A stretch of DNA of 19,943 nucleotides. Origin: Syntrophobacterales bacterium (lineage in GTDB: Bacteria > Desulfobacterota > Desulfobaccia > Desulfobaccales > 0-14-0-80-60-11). Positions 1-8,240 of the stretch are shown one piece after another. Each line of letters starts with the position of its first letter. Position 1 is the stretch's first letter. The position numbers and the translations under genes are program-made. Where the stretch lies: the NCBI GenBank assembly GCA_023229795.1, contig JALNYP010000068.1, positions 1 to 19,943 on the forward strand. The letters run 5' to 3'. The notes beneath the pieces were generated by a model. The model saw nothing but the letters and a program-made list of their open reading frames with translations, did no database searches and was not told where the DNA came from.

Positions 1-77
1 CGTCTGGCAGATATCGTCATCGCTTGGCGCCTCGGTCATTCACCTTGAACTCCTCAACACTTGTGGGTAATGATAAG

Positions 78-93
78 CCTCTCAGGGGAGAGG
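78..93. repeat. Short G-rich hairpin downstream of the minus-strand dehydrogenase
   Basis: CCTCTC (78-83) and GAGAGG (88-93) form a 6-bp stem with a four-base loop, followed by GGG and TTTT. It lies in the 219 bases beyond the dehydrogenase stop codon, where I see no convincing gene. The T-run is on the plus-strand side, so it could only end transcripts entering from the left edge, not those of the dehydrogenase. It is a weak candidate. Confidence 0.25.
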
Positions 94-197
94 GGGTTTT
101 GGTGCTACCGGTTTGCGACTTCGTTCTTCGTTTTCATTCTGCCGCCGCTTACACAATATCCCGGCCGGACTCTGCTTTTTACCGATTTTTTGCTTTT

Positions 198-221
198 GCT
201 GAAAGCTGAAAGCTGACCGCT
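198..221. repeat. Dispersed GCTGAAA-type short repeat, copy 1
   Basis: Tandem units of GCTGAAA end in GCTGACCGCT and reach the stop codon of the dehydrogenase gene. A near-identical core occurs on the other strand at 11977-12007, directly after the ribE stop codon: CTGAAAGCTGACCGCT here against CTGAAAGTTGACCGCT there, 15 of 16 bases. Both copies follow a stop codon, which suggests a genome-wide intergenic repeat family. That is inference from two copies. Confidence 0.45.
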
Positions 222-1347
222 AATAAATCGACCAGCGCTTATAGGACATGGCCTTTTGTACCCGGGTCACGGCCAGATGCATGGCTGCCTCCCGGGGCGT
301 GATTTTTTTGATTCTGGACTCTTCCAATACCAGACGCGTGTTGGTCCGGACCTTCTTCTCAATAACTTCCATGGCCTCGCTTTCGATCTTGCCGCGGTAT
401 TCCATGGCGGCGCAGATCACCCCGCCGGAGTTGGCAATGAAATCCGGCACGACCAGAATGCCCTTCTCATGTAAGTAATTTTCGGCGCCTACGGTAAGCG
501 GGATGTTGGCGCCCTCCACCACCAGTTTGGCCTTCAGGCGCTCCATGTTGTTCTCATTGATGACGTCGGGGCGAGCCGCGGGGATCCAGATATCGCAATC
601 GAAGCCGACAATGGCGTCCCGGTCGGATTTTTCGGCGTCGGGGTAATCGACTACGCTTTTGCCGGCTTCTTTTAACCTGATGAGCTTGTTCACATCGAGG
701 CCGTCGGCATCATAGATCGAGCCCTGGGAGTCGGCGGCCCCTACCAGGATGGCGTTTTGTTCGGCCAGAAAACGAGCCGCGTTCATGCCCACCGCGCCGA
801 AGCCCTGGATCGCCACCCGCGCCTTGGCCAGACTGAAGCCGACCGGGCAATTGCAATACGGCATGGCCACTTCTATGGCATGCCTAATCCCCCAGGCCGT
901 GGCGCCGATTTGGTCTATGGGAATCCCGCCGGATTCGGCAGGCAGGCCGGTGACATTGCGGTTGATTTCATCTTTGATCCAAGCCATGCACTGTTCGTCG
1001 GTGCCCATGTCCGGGCCCATGACGTATTCGGGAAAATTCCGCAAGGCGCAGGCCAGGGCCCGGATCAGCCGTTCCTTCTTCGGCTTGGGCATCTTCGGGT
1101 CGGCGTAAACCACCGTCTTGCCGCCCCCGTGCGACAGCCCGGCCGCGGCGTTTTTCAAGGTCATGGAGCGAGCCAACCGGATGCATTCGTCGATGGAGAC
1201 GTCGACAGCCATGCGGATGCCGCCGACGGCCGGGCCCATGGCGATATTGTCAATTACCAAAACCGCCTTCAAATCAATGGTGGGTTCATACACCTGGATG
1301 ATCTTTGCCGGTCCCAACTTATCGGCGAAGCGCAGGATGTCAGCCAT
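220..1347 (-). CDS. Glu/Leu/Phe/Val dehydrogenase family enzyme
   Basis: This is a 375-residue NAD(P)-dependent amino-acid dehydrogenase, catalysing reversible oxidative deamination of an L-amino acid to its 2-oxo acid and ammonia in the cytoplasm. The N-terminal catalytic domain has MTLKNAAAGL and the glycine-rich GGGKTVV (Lys65, Lys77) and the catalytic Asp in GPDMGTDE (Asp113). The C-terminal Rossmann domain has GFGAVG at 182-187. Substrate is uncertain. The length and the GGGKTVV motif lean to leucine/valine/phenylalanine dehydrogenases, while GPDMGTDEQCMAW and the C-terminal ANSGGV stretch resemble glutamate dehydrogenase. The ATG start has a GGGAG ribosome site about 10 bases upstream (complement of 1357-1361). 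The gene is divergent from the 2-oxo-acid decarboxylase, whose substrates it could supply. Confidence 0.88.
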   Translation of the reverse strand: MADILRFADKLGPAKIIQVYEPTIDLKAVLVIDNIAMGPAVGGIRMAVDVSIDECIRLARSMTLKNAAAGLSHGGGKTVVYADPKMPKPKKERLIRALACALRNFPEYVMGPDMGTDEQCMAWIKDEINRNVTGLPAESGGIPIDQIGATAWGIRHAIEVAMPYCNCPVGFSLAKARVAIQGFGAVGMNAARFLAEQNAILVGAADSQGSIYDADGLDVNKLIRLKEAGKSVVDYPDAEKSDRDAIVGFDCDIWIPAARPDVINENNMERLKAKLVVEGANIPLTVGAENYLHEKGILVVPDFIANSGGVICAAMEYRGKIESEAMEVIEKKVRTNTRLVLEESRIKKITPREAAMHLAVTRVQKAMSYKRWSIY

Positions 1348-1407
1348 AATAGGAATCTCCCTATTCTTATGAAGCGATTAACCATCCCTGTCGGGTCTAT
1401 GATGAAT

Positions 1408-1423
1408 AAAATGATTTCATTTT
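1408..1423. promoter_or_regulatory. Inverted repeat in the divergent intergenic region, possible operator
   Basis: AAAATGA (1408-1414) and TCATTTT (1417-1423) are perfect 7-bp arms two bases apart. They lie in the 216-base AT-richer gap between the divergent dehydrogenase and decarboxylase starts, where regulator sites and both promoters would be expected. I could not identify convincing -35/-10 pairs. An operator role is inferred from position and symmetry only. Confidence 0.3.
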
Positions 1424-1563
1424 TGCACATGTCAAGGTCCGGGCGCGGGATAGGCCTTGGGAGGCATTGCTAAATCAGGGTGGCGAACTTAACAATAGTA
1501 TTAAGGGAAAGCCCGAACCCTTACCCTTCAAACCGAGGATTGATTCTCAAGGAGGACTGCCCC

Positions 1564-3216
1564 GTGAGTCAAACCGTAATAGAGCACGTCCTGAGGCGTT
1601 TAAAGATATTGGGTATCAAGGACGTCTTTGGCGTCCCCGGGGATTTTTCCTTCGGCATCGATGACGCAATCTGCACTGACCCGGACCTGAACTGGCTGGG
1701 CTGCTCTAACGAATTGAATGCCGCGTTCGCGGCGGATGGCTACGCTCGGATCAAAGGGTTTGCCGCGCTGGCCACTACCTTTGGGGTGGGCGAACTGATC
1801 GCTTTGGGCGGCATCGCCGGTTCCTATACCGAACATCTGCCGGTGTTTCATCTGGTCGGTATGCCTAACCTCAAGACCCAGCGGGAGCGTCGGATTGTCC
1901 ATCATACCCTGGGCAACGGCGAATTCGATCAGTTCATGAAGATGGCGCAGCCGGCCGTCTGCGCCAGCGCCATTCTGACCCCGGAGAACGCGGCCGCCGA
2001 GATGGAGCGCCTGGTCACCGCGGCCGTCACCCACCGCCGCCCCGTTTATCTGGCGATCCCGGCCGATTGTGCCGATGCTCCGCTGCCGGAAACGGGATTC
2101 CCGGCGCCTGCTCCGGCTCCCGCCAGTGACCCCGACACCCTGGCGGAAGCGGTCGACGCCATGGCCGAGAAGCTCGACAGGGCCAGGACCGCGGCGATTC
2201 TACCGGGGTATCTCATCACGCGCCTGGGGTGCAACGCCGAGGCCGCCGCCCTGGTGGAAGCCACGGGCCTGCCCTTTGCCACCATGCTGATGGATAAAAC
2301 CGCGCTGGACGAGACCCATCCGCAGTACCTCGGCATCTATGACGGGCGGCTCATGAACCCGGAAATCCGGGAGTTCATCGAGGGCTGCGACTGTATCCTG
2401 AACCTCGGGGCCCTGTGGAGCGATTTGAACACCGGGGCGTTTACCGCCAACATCGACATGGGCAGGATGATCAGCATCAGGCACCACGCGGTGCGCGTGG
2501 GCCATGCCGTCTTCCCCGGCGTGGAGATGCGGGACGCCCTGGCGGCGCTGGCCCGGAAAGTGAGGAAAAAGGGCCTCATGGCCCCGAAAGTCCATGGTCT
2601 GGGGGAGCCCCAGGGGTCCCCCGATGACCGGATTACCCCAGATTACCTCTTCCCGCGCTGGGAGAAATTCTTCCGGCCCGGTGACCTCGTGGTCGCCGAG
2701 ACGGGCACGGTCTCCATGGGCCTTGGTTTCGCCCGGATGCCGAAAGGTTCGACGTTTTTAAACCAGACACTCTGGGCTTCCATGGGCTGGTCCACCCCCG
2801 CGGCCTTCGGGGCCGCAGTGGCTGCGCCCCGGCGGCGCACCGTCCTCATCACCGGCGAAGGTTCGCATCAGTTCACGATCCAGGAGATTAGCCAGCTCTG
2901 CCGGTACGGCTTGAAGCCCATCGTCTTCTGCCTCAACAACCAGGGTTACCTGATTGAGCGCTTGCTCTGCAAAGACCCGATGAGCTGTTACAACGACATC
3001 GCGCAATGGAACTACCATCAGTTTCCCGGGGTATTTGGCTGCTCCGACTGGTTTACCGCCCGGGTAAGCACCAATGCCGAACTGGACGCGGCCATGGAGA
3101 AGGCCGAAACCTGCGGCACCGGCGCCTATATCGAGGTGATGACTGACAAGATGGCAGCCTCACCCCTGGCCCAGAAACTGCACGAAGCCACCCAGACGCT
3201 ATATGGCATCAAATGA
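1564..3216 (+). CDS. Thiamine-diphosphate 2-oxo-acid decarboxylase (pyruvate/indolepyruvate decarboxylase family)
   Basis: Non-oxidative decarboxylase turning pyruvate or a longer or aromatic 2-oxo acid into an aldehyde and CO2. I chose the GTG at 1564 because AAGGAGG lies 8 bases upstream (1549-1555); this gives 550 residues, normal for the family. An in-frame upstream ATG at 1480 has no such site. With this start the catalytic set falls where it does in Zymomonas pyruvate decarboxylase: Asp27 (PGDFSF), Glu50 (SNELNAAFAADGYAR), His113-His114 (HHTLG). The cofactor motif reads GEGSHQ (Glu432) instead of the usual GDG, followed by NNQGYLIER. The alcohol dehydrogenase at 10056 could reduce the aldehyde product. 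Substrate is not decidable from sequence; the LIER ending resembles indolepyruvate/phenylpyruvate types more than true pyruvate decarboxylase. Confidence 0.88.
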   Translation: MSQTVIEHVLRRLKILGIKDVFGVPGDFSFGIDDAICTDPDLNWLGCSNELNAAFAADGYARIKGFAALATTFGVGELIALGGIAGSYTEHLPVFHLVGMPNLKTQRERRIVHHTLGNGEFDQFMKMAQPAVCASAILTPENAAAEMERLVTAAVTHRRPVYLAIPADCADAPLPETGFPAPAPAPASDPDTLAEAVDAMAEKLDRARTAAILPGYLITRLGCNAEAAALVEATGLPFATMLMDKTALDETHPQYLGIYDGRLMNPEIREFIEGCDCILNLGALWSDLNTGAFTANIDMGRMISIRHHAVRVGHAVFPGVEMRDALAALARKVRKKGLMAPKVHGLGEPQGSPDDRITPDYLFPRWEKFFRPGDLVVAETGTVSMGLGFARMPKGSTFLNQTLWASMGWSTPAAFGAAVAAPRRRTVLITGEGSHQFTIQEISQLCRYGLKPIVFCLNNQGYLIERLLCKDPMSCYNDIAQWNYHQFPGVFGCSDWFTARVSTNAELDAAMEKAETCGTGAYIEVMTDKMAASPLAQKLHEATQTLYGIK

Positions 3217-3347
3217 AATGCAGGAAGGTACGGGGCCAAGCCGGCGATTTCCGGCCGCAACCCTTTAATGCCGGGGTTCAACTTGTTAAACGCAGGCCCT
3301 GAACTTAACTTGTAGACCATGAATTTAGCAGGGCAGACTCGAGAGAA

Positions 3348-5012
3348 ATGAACGTTGCCATTCTTCTATCCAGGTGCCTGGAGAACGACGGGGTGGAGTA
3401 CATTTTCGGGCTCCCCGGCGAGGAGATCATCCCCCTGGTGGACGCCCTCAACCAGACGTCCATTCGCTTTATCCTGGTGCGTTCGGAACAGGGCGGGGCC
3501 TTCATGGCCGACATGTATGGCCGGGTTACCGGCAAAGCGGGGGTCTGCCTCGCCACGCTGGGGCCCGGGGCCATCAATCTGCTGCTGGGGGTCGCGGACG
3601 CCCACACCGACAGCGCGCCCTTAGTGGCCATCAGCGCCCAGGTGGGCCTGGGCCGGATCTACAAGGAGACGCACCAGGTGGTGGACCTGGTGTCCATGTT
3701 CAAGCCGGTGACCAAGTGGTCCGACACCCTCCTCACGCCCCAGGCCGTCCCCGAGATGATCCGCAACTCTTTCCATATCGCCCAGACTGAGCGCCCCGGC
3801 GCGGTCTTTCTGGCTATCCCCCAGGATGTGGAAATTATGCCGGTCTTGCCGGAGATGCAGCCCCTGCCCGTATATCCGGCGCATGCCGATGCGCCCTCAC
3901 CCGCGCAGGTCGCCCACGCCGCCAGAGTGTTGGAGTCGGCGCAAACCCCCATTATCCTGGCCGGACACGGGGCGGCTCGCCACCAGGCCCAGGAAGCCTT
4001 GATCCGCTTCTCAGAAAAACTCCGGATTCCGGTGGCTACTACCTTCCACGGCAAGGGCGTCTTTCCGGACGACCACCCCAACGCGCTGGGGACCATGGGT
4101 TTCATGGTGCACGACTATGTCAACTTCGGCTTCGATCAGGCCGATGTGATTATCAGCGTCGGCTATGAATTGCAGGAATTCGCGCCGATGCGCATCAACC
4201 CCCAGGCAGACAAGCGCATCATTCACCTGCATCGCTTTCCGGCCGTGGTGGACGCCAATTATAACGTGACGGTGGATGTGGTGGGGGACATTCCCGCGGC
4301 GCTGGACGCCCTGGCCGCCCAAGTTTCCCCCAAACCCGGGTTGATTGACACCGACCGGCAAATCCGCTGTCAGCTCAGGGAGGAACTGGAAGAGGGGCGG
4401 CGGGATGCCTCTTATCCGGTGAAACCGCAGCGCCTGGTGGCGGATACGCGCGCCGCGCTGGGCCGGGAGGACATTGTCCTGGTGGACAGCGGCGCAGTCA
4501 AGATGTGGATGGCGCGGCTTTATCCCAGCTATCGGCCCAACACCTGCCTGGTCTCCAATGGGCTGTCCACTATGGGGTTTGCCGTGCCCGGGGCGCTGGG
4601 GGTCAAGCTGGCCAATCCCCGGCAAAAGGTGTTGGCGGTCACGGGAGACGGCGGTTTCTTAATGAACTCCCAAGAAATCGAAACCGCGTTGAGGGAAGAC
4701 ATCCCGTTCGTCATTCTGGTCTGGGTGGACGGCAGCTATGGCCTGATCAAGTGGAAGATGGACATGAAGCTGGGACGTTCTTCCCACGTGGACTTCAACA
4801 ATCCCGACTTTGTGCAATACGCCGAGAGCTTTGGGGCCAAAGGCTACCTGATCCGGGCTGCGGACGAGCTGTTGCCGACGCTTAAGCAGGCGATAGCCGA
4901 CCATACCGTATCCGTGATCGCCTGCCCGGTGGATTACTCGGAGAACACCAAGCTCACCGGGAAACTGGAGCATCTGACCCAGCCATCCGAGATGAAGTGC
5001 AGGGATAGGTAA
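3348..5012 (+). CDS. alsS: Acetolactate synthase, catabolic AlsS-like
   Basis: Thiamine-diphosphate enzyme of 554 residues that condenses two pyruvates to acetolactate and CO2. The N-terminal domain carries GLPGEE and the catalytic glutamate Glu47 in SEQGGAFMADMYGR. The C-terminal domain carries GDGGFLMNSQEIETA (Asp434) and VWVDGSYGLIKWK, where Asp replaces the usual Asn of the motif, followed by VDFNNPDFVQYAESFGAKGY. That last pattern matches the FAD-independent catabolic enzyme (AlsS/BudB) better than anabolic IlvB. No small regulatory subunit gene lies nearby, which also fits. No acetolactate decarboxylase is in the window, so acetoin formation cannot be claimed. The start ATG has only a weak GAGAGA site. 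It follows the decarboxylase by 131 bases and may be co-transcribed. The alternative is another ALS-like TPP enzyme such as an IlvB paralogue. Confidence 0.8.
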   Translation: MNVAILLSRCLENDGVEYIFGLPGEEIIPLVDALNQTSIRFILVRSEQGGAFMADMYGRVTGKAGVCLATLGPGAINLLLGVADAHTDSAPLVAISAQVGLGRIYKETHQVVDLVSMFKPVTKWSDTLLTPQAVPEMIRNSFHIAQTERPGAVFLAIPQDVEIMPVLPEMQPLPVYPAHADAPSPAQVAHAARVLESAQTPIILAGHGAARHQAQEALIRFSEKLRIPVATTFHGKGVFPDDHPNALGTMGFMVHDYVNFGFDQADVIISVGYELQEFAPMRINPQADKRIIHLHRFPAVVDANYNVTVDVVGDIPAALDALAAQVSPKPGLIDTDRQIRCQLREELEEGRRDASYPVKPQRLVADTRAALGREDIVLVDSGAVKMWMARLYPSYRPNTCLVSNGLSTMGFAVPGALGVKLANPRQKVLAVTGDGGFLMNSQEIETALREDIPFVILVWVDGSYGLIKWKMDMKLGRSSHVDFNNPDFVQYAESFGAKGYLIRAADELLPTLKQAIADHTVSVIACPVDYSENTKLTGKLEHLTQPSEMKCRDR

Positions 5013-5061
5013 GGCGCGCCAAACTGGCGAGGAGATAAAAGATGTACAAAAGGAGGAAGGC

Positions 5062-5364
5062 ATGGTTAAGGTAGCCTTATATGTCCATCTGGAGGCCAAA
5101 CCGGGGAAAGAGGCGGACGTGGAAAAGTTTTTACGCGAGGGGTTATCCGTGGTCCAGCAGGAACCGGCGACGAGCGCCTGGTTCGCCCTGCGCCTGGGAC
5201 CATCTACGTTTGCCATCTTCGACGCCTTCCCTGATGAAGCGGGTCGGCAGGCACACCTCTCAGGAAAAGTCGCGGCGGCGCTCATGGCGAGAGCTTCCGA
5301 GCTTTTTTCCCAGCCCCCTGAGATTAAGAAAATCGACGTGCTGGCGGCCAAGCTGCCCGGATAG
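5062..5364 (+). CDS. Small ABM-domain protein (antibiotic biosynthesis monooxygenase superfamily)
   Basis: A 100-residue protein with the dimeric alpha/beta-barrel ferredoxin-like pattern: a first strand VKVALYVHLEAKPG, a helix with KEADVEKFLREG, then AWFALRLGPSTFAIFDAFPDEAGRQAHL, typical of quinol/antibiotic monooxygenases and stress-associated ABM proteins. AAAGGAGG lies about 6 bases before the ATG. No signal peptide is seen. It sits 49 bases after the acetolactate synthase and 73 before fumarase, all on one strand, so it is probably part of the same transcription unit. Family members often act on small quinones or as aldehyde/redox stress proteins. The substrate here is unknown, and I claim only the fold. 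Confidence 0.75.
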   Translation: MVKVALYVHLEAKPGKEADVEKFLREGLSVVQQEPATSAWFALRLGPSTFAIFDAFPDEAGRQAHLSGKVAAALMARASELFSQPPEIKKIDVLAAKLPG

Positions 5365-5437
5365 CAACATATTCATGAGACCGTGTCTGGGAAGGTGAGC
5401 CTGAGAAGTAGGTATAAAGCTTTGACGGAGAGGCCGT

Positions 5438-6844
5438 ATGGGGCCTGAACAGGGGAAAACGAGGCGGGAAAGAGACAGTCTGGGGGAAATTGAGGTCCCG
5501 GCGGACCGCTATTGGGGGGCGGGAACCCAGCGGTCGCTTATCCATTTCTCCATCGGCGACGACTTGATGCCCCCGGAGGTGATCAAGGCCTTAGCCCTCA
5601 TCAAAAAGGCCGCGGCTCTGGCCAACCATGAACTGGACAAACTGCCGGAGGATAAGGCGAAATTAATCGTGCAGGCCGCCGAGGAAGTCATCGCGGGCAA
5701 ACTAGAGGGCAATTTCCCCCTCCACGTCTGGATGACCGGCAGCGGCTCGCAGTGCAATATGAACGTCAACGAAGTGATCGCCAACCGGGCCATTGAGTTG
5801 GCGGGCGGGGTCCTGGGGAGCAAGGACCCGATTCACCCCAACGATCACGTCAATCTGTCGCAATCCACCAACGACATCTTTCCTTCCGCCATGTATATTG
5901 CCGCGGCCACCGCCATCCAGGTGCGTCTGGTGCCTCAGGTTAAGAAAATGCGGGACGCCTTGGATGAGAAGGCCAAGGCCTGGGCCGGCCTGGTCAAGAT
6001 CGGCCGGACCCACATGATGGACGCGGTGCCTCTGACCTTGGGCCAGGAATTTTCCGGCTACGTGGGGCGATTGGACGACAACCTGGAGAGAATTGAGCTG
6101 GCCTTGCCCGGGCTCTATCGCCTGGCCATCGGCGGCACCGCAGTGGGCACGGGCCTTAACGCGCCCAAAGAGTTTGGGAACCTGGCCGCCCGGCGCCTGG
6201 CCGACCTCACCGGGCTGCCCTTTGTGGCGGCGCCCAACAAGTTCACCGCCTTGCAAGCCCACGATGCCTTGGTCATGGCTAGTGCGGTTCTCAAGACCCT
6301 GGCGGTCTCCTTGTACCGGATTGCCAATGATATCCGGCTGCTGGCCAGCGGCCCCCGGGCCGGCCTGCACGAACTGGAGATTCCTGCCAACGAGCCGGGG
6401 TCAACGATCATGCCCGGCAAGGTCAATCCGACCCAGTGCGAAGCCCTGGCCATGGTGGCCGTGCAGGTGATGGGTTACGATGCCGCGGTGGCCTTCGGCG
6501 GGGCCGGCGGCTACCTGGAACTGAATGTTTACGCGCCATTGATGATCTTTAATGTGATCCAGTCCATCAAAATTCTTTCCGACAGTTGCCGTAACTTCAC
6601 CAACTTTCTCGTGAAGGGCCTGAAACCCGATAAAGCTCGGATTGACGACAACCTGCGCCGCTCCCTGATGCTGGTCACGGCCCTGACCCCCCGCCTCGGT
6701 TATGACCGGGCGGCCGAGATTGCCCATCTGGCGCATAACCAGGGGCTGACCCTCAGGGAAGCCGCGCTGCAGCTCGGCTACATCTCTGCGGAAGATTTCG
6801 ATCGTCTGGTCGATCCCTATAAGATGGCCTATCCAGGGGCCTGA
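5438..6844 (+). CDS. fumC: Class II fumarate hydratase
   Basis: Fumarase interconverting fumarate and L-malate in the citric acid cycle; homotetrameric and iron-independent in the family. The 468 residues match family length. Motifs include GSGSQCNMNVNEVIANRAIE, the active-site His192 in GRTHMMDAVPLTLGQEF, and the signature GSTIMPGKVNP with catalytic Ser322. The C-terminal SLMLVTALTPRLGYD and LREAALQLGYIS are fumarase-like; aspartate ammonia-lyase is the main alternative and less likely. ATG 5438 is preceded by ACGGAGAGG. The stop is separated from the next ATG by one base, so translational coupling with the FAD oxidoreductase is likely. Confidence 0.93.
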   Translation: MGPEQGKTRRERDSLGEIEVPADRYWGAGTQRSLIHFSIGDDLMPPEVIKALALIKKAAALANHELDKLPEDKAKLIVQAAEEVIAGKLEGNFPLHVWMTGSGSQCNMNVNEVIANRAIELAGGVLGSKDPIHPNDHVNLSQSTNDIFPSAMYIAAATAIQVRLVPQVKKMRDALDEKAKAWAGLVKIGRTHMMDAVPLTLGQEFSGYVGRLDDNLERIELALPGLYRLAIGGTAVGTGLNAPKEFGNLAARRLADLTGLPFVAAPNKFTALQAHDALVMASAVLKTLAVSLYRIANDIRLLASGPRAGLHELEIPANEPGSTIMPGKVNPTQCEALAMVAVQVMGYDAAVAFGGAGGYLELNVYAPLMIFNVIQSIKILSDSCRNFTNFLVKGLKPDKARIDDNLRRSLMLVTALTPRLGYDRAAEIAHLAHNQGLTLREAALQLGYISAEDFDRLVDPYKMAYPGA

Positions 6845-6845
6845 T

Positions 6846-8033
6846 ATGGCCGGCGATCCTAAAATCATCGTGATCGGAGCCGGCATCCTGGGCTTGGCGA
6901 GCGCCTATCATCTTCTTAAGAGCGGTCGCCGGGACCTCCTGGTGATCGACCGGCTCCAAGGCGCGGGTCGGGGCAATACCGCCAGGAGCGCCGCGGCCTA
7001 TCGTGATATGTTCTCCTCCGAGCTGAATCGCCGCCTTAGTCAGGGCAGTATCGCGGTTTACGAGCAGATCCAGAAGGAGACCGATATAGGCCTTAAGCGG
7101 ATCGGCTACCTGTGGCTGAAGACGGCGGAGCAGATGCGGCAATCCCGGGCAAGTCTGGACGCCATGGCCCGGGCCGGCGTGGAATTTGAGACCCTGGAGC
7201 CTCAGCAGCTTAGGAAGCTTCTCCCTGAAATGCGCGCCGGGTCCATGGTCCACGGCATCCTGGGCCGCAATTGCGGCATCCTGAATCCCAACCTGCTGTG
7301 TCGGTTTTACGAAAAAGGAATCATGGCGTCAGGGGGGAGATTGGTGTACGGCGCTGAGGTGACCGGATTCACTAGGAACCGCGAGGGTCTGATTTTCGGG
7401 GTCAAAGTGGGGGAACAAATTCTGGAAGGCACCGTGGTGGTTGCCGCCGGGGTCTGGATGGGGGCGACCCTGCGCCTGGCCGGGCTTCAGGCTCCCGTGG
7501 TGCCCAGGAAGAGGCAATTGTTTTCGATCAGCGCCAAAGAAGGTCCGTTGCGCCAACTCCTCCACACTAAGGGTTTTAGTGCCCATAACCTGCTGCCCTT
7601 TACCATCCTGCCCGGTGACGCCTATCTGAGACCGGCCACTGCCGCCTTTATTCTAGGATTTGCCAATCCGGACCAGCCTCCCGGCCTGGAGGATCAACCA
7701 GAGGCGGAGCGGGACTTTTTCGTGCAGCGGATTCGGCCCCAGATAGAAGAATACTTCCCGCCTTTTCAGGGGGCCGCGCCGGAGTACGCCTGGGCCGGGC
7801 ACTATGCCGACCATCCGGCCGACAGCCATCCGATTGTGGACCGGGTCGGCGGGGCCATCATCGTCGGAGGCGACAGCGGCAGCGGCATCATGAAAGCCGA
7901 TGCCCTGGGGAGAATCGCCGCGGGCCTGTACTTCGGGATGGACCGGGTGGAACTGGGCGACGGCCGGCCTTTCCAGGTCGGTGACCTAGGCCTGAAGAAT
8001 CGCCGGCTGGCCCCGGAGGAGTTGGTGATTTAA
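6846..8033 (+). CDS. FAD-dependent oxidoreductase, DAO/sarcosine-oxidase-beta-like
   Basis: A 395-residue flavoprotein of the DadA/glycine oxidase/sarcosine oxidase superfamily. The N-terminal Rossmann motif is IIVIGAGILGLASAYHL (GxGxxG at 11-16), and a second FAD-contact region near the C-terminus reads IIVGGDSGSGIMKADALG. Family members oxidise secondary or primary amines such as D-amino acids, sarcosine, glycine or proline. The next gene is a P5C dehydrogenase, so a role as an L-proline or related imino-acid dehydrogenase is attractive but is inference from neighbourhood only. The start ATG is one base after the fumC stop. No signal peptide or membrane segment is evident. Confidence 0.78.
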   Translation: MAGDPKIIVIGAGILGLASAYHLLKSGRRDLLVIDRLQGAGRGNTARSAAAYRDMFSSELNRRLSQGSIAVYEQIQKETDIGLKRIGYLWLKTAEQMRQSRASLDAMARAGVEFETLEPQQLRKLLPEMRAGSMVHGILGRNCGILNPNLLCRFYEKGIMASGGRLVYGAEVTGFTRNREGLIFGVKVGEQILEGTVVVAAGVWMGATLRLAGLQAPVVPRKRQLFSISAKEGPLRQLLHTKGFSAHNLLPFTILPGDAYLRPATAAFILGFANPDQPPGLEDQPEAERDFFVQRIRPQIEEYFPPFQGAAPEYAWAGHYADHPADSHPIVDRVGGAIIVGGDSGSGIMKADALGRIAAGLYFGMDRVELGDGRPFQVGDLGLKNRRLAPEELVI

Positions 8034-8082
8034 TTTGCCCCGTGGTAAGGCGGGCTCACCTAAGGCGATTCGAAAGAGGTTT

Positions 8083-8145
8083 TGGTGGCCCAGGCTTTCT
8101 AGCCTGGGCTGGATTTTCGCACAGCCTGGAAAGGCTGTGCCACCA
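8083..8145. repeat. REP-like palindromic element, two hairpins inside an outer stem
   Basis: The outer arms TGGTGG (8083-8088) and CCACCA (8140-8145) enclose two perfect 9-bp hairpins: GCCCAGGCT (8088-8096) with AGCCTGGGC (8101-8109), loop TTCT; and GCACAGCCT (8119-8127) with AGGCTGTGC (8132-8140), loop GGAA. The terminal bases are shared between the outer and inner stems. The unit lies in the 207-base gap between the FAD oxidoreductase and the P5C dehydrogenase. Such layouts are typical of REP/BIME elements moved by RAYT-type transposases. A related short hairpin occurs at 11149-11166. Confidence 0.7.
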
Positions 8146-8240
8146 GGCGAAACAACTTACGGGTAATGAAGAGTTTCGGAAAGCGGAGTTGGAGAGGAGA
8201 GAAAGATTTCTTGTTAAATCGGATTAACGGAGATACCGCC

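Noticed and set aside
24..209. 61-residue ORF at the left edge
   Set aside because: Low-complexity translation with no recognisable domain and no ribosome-binding site.
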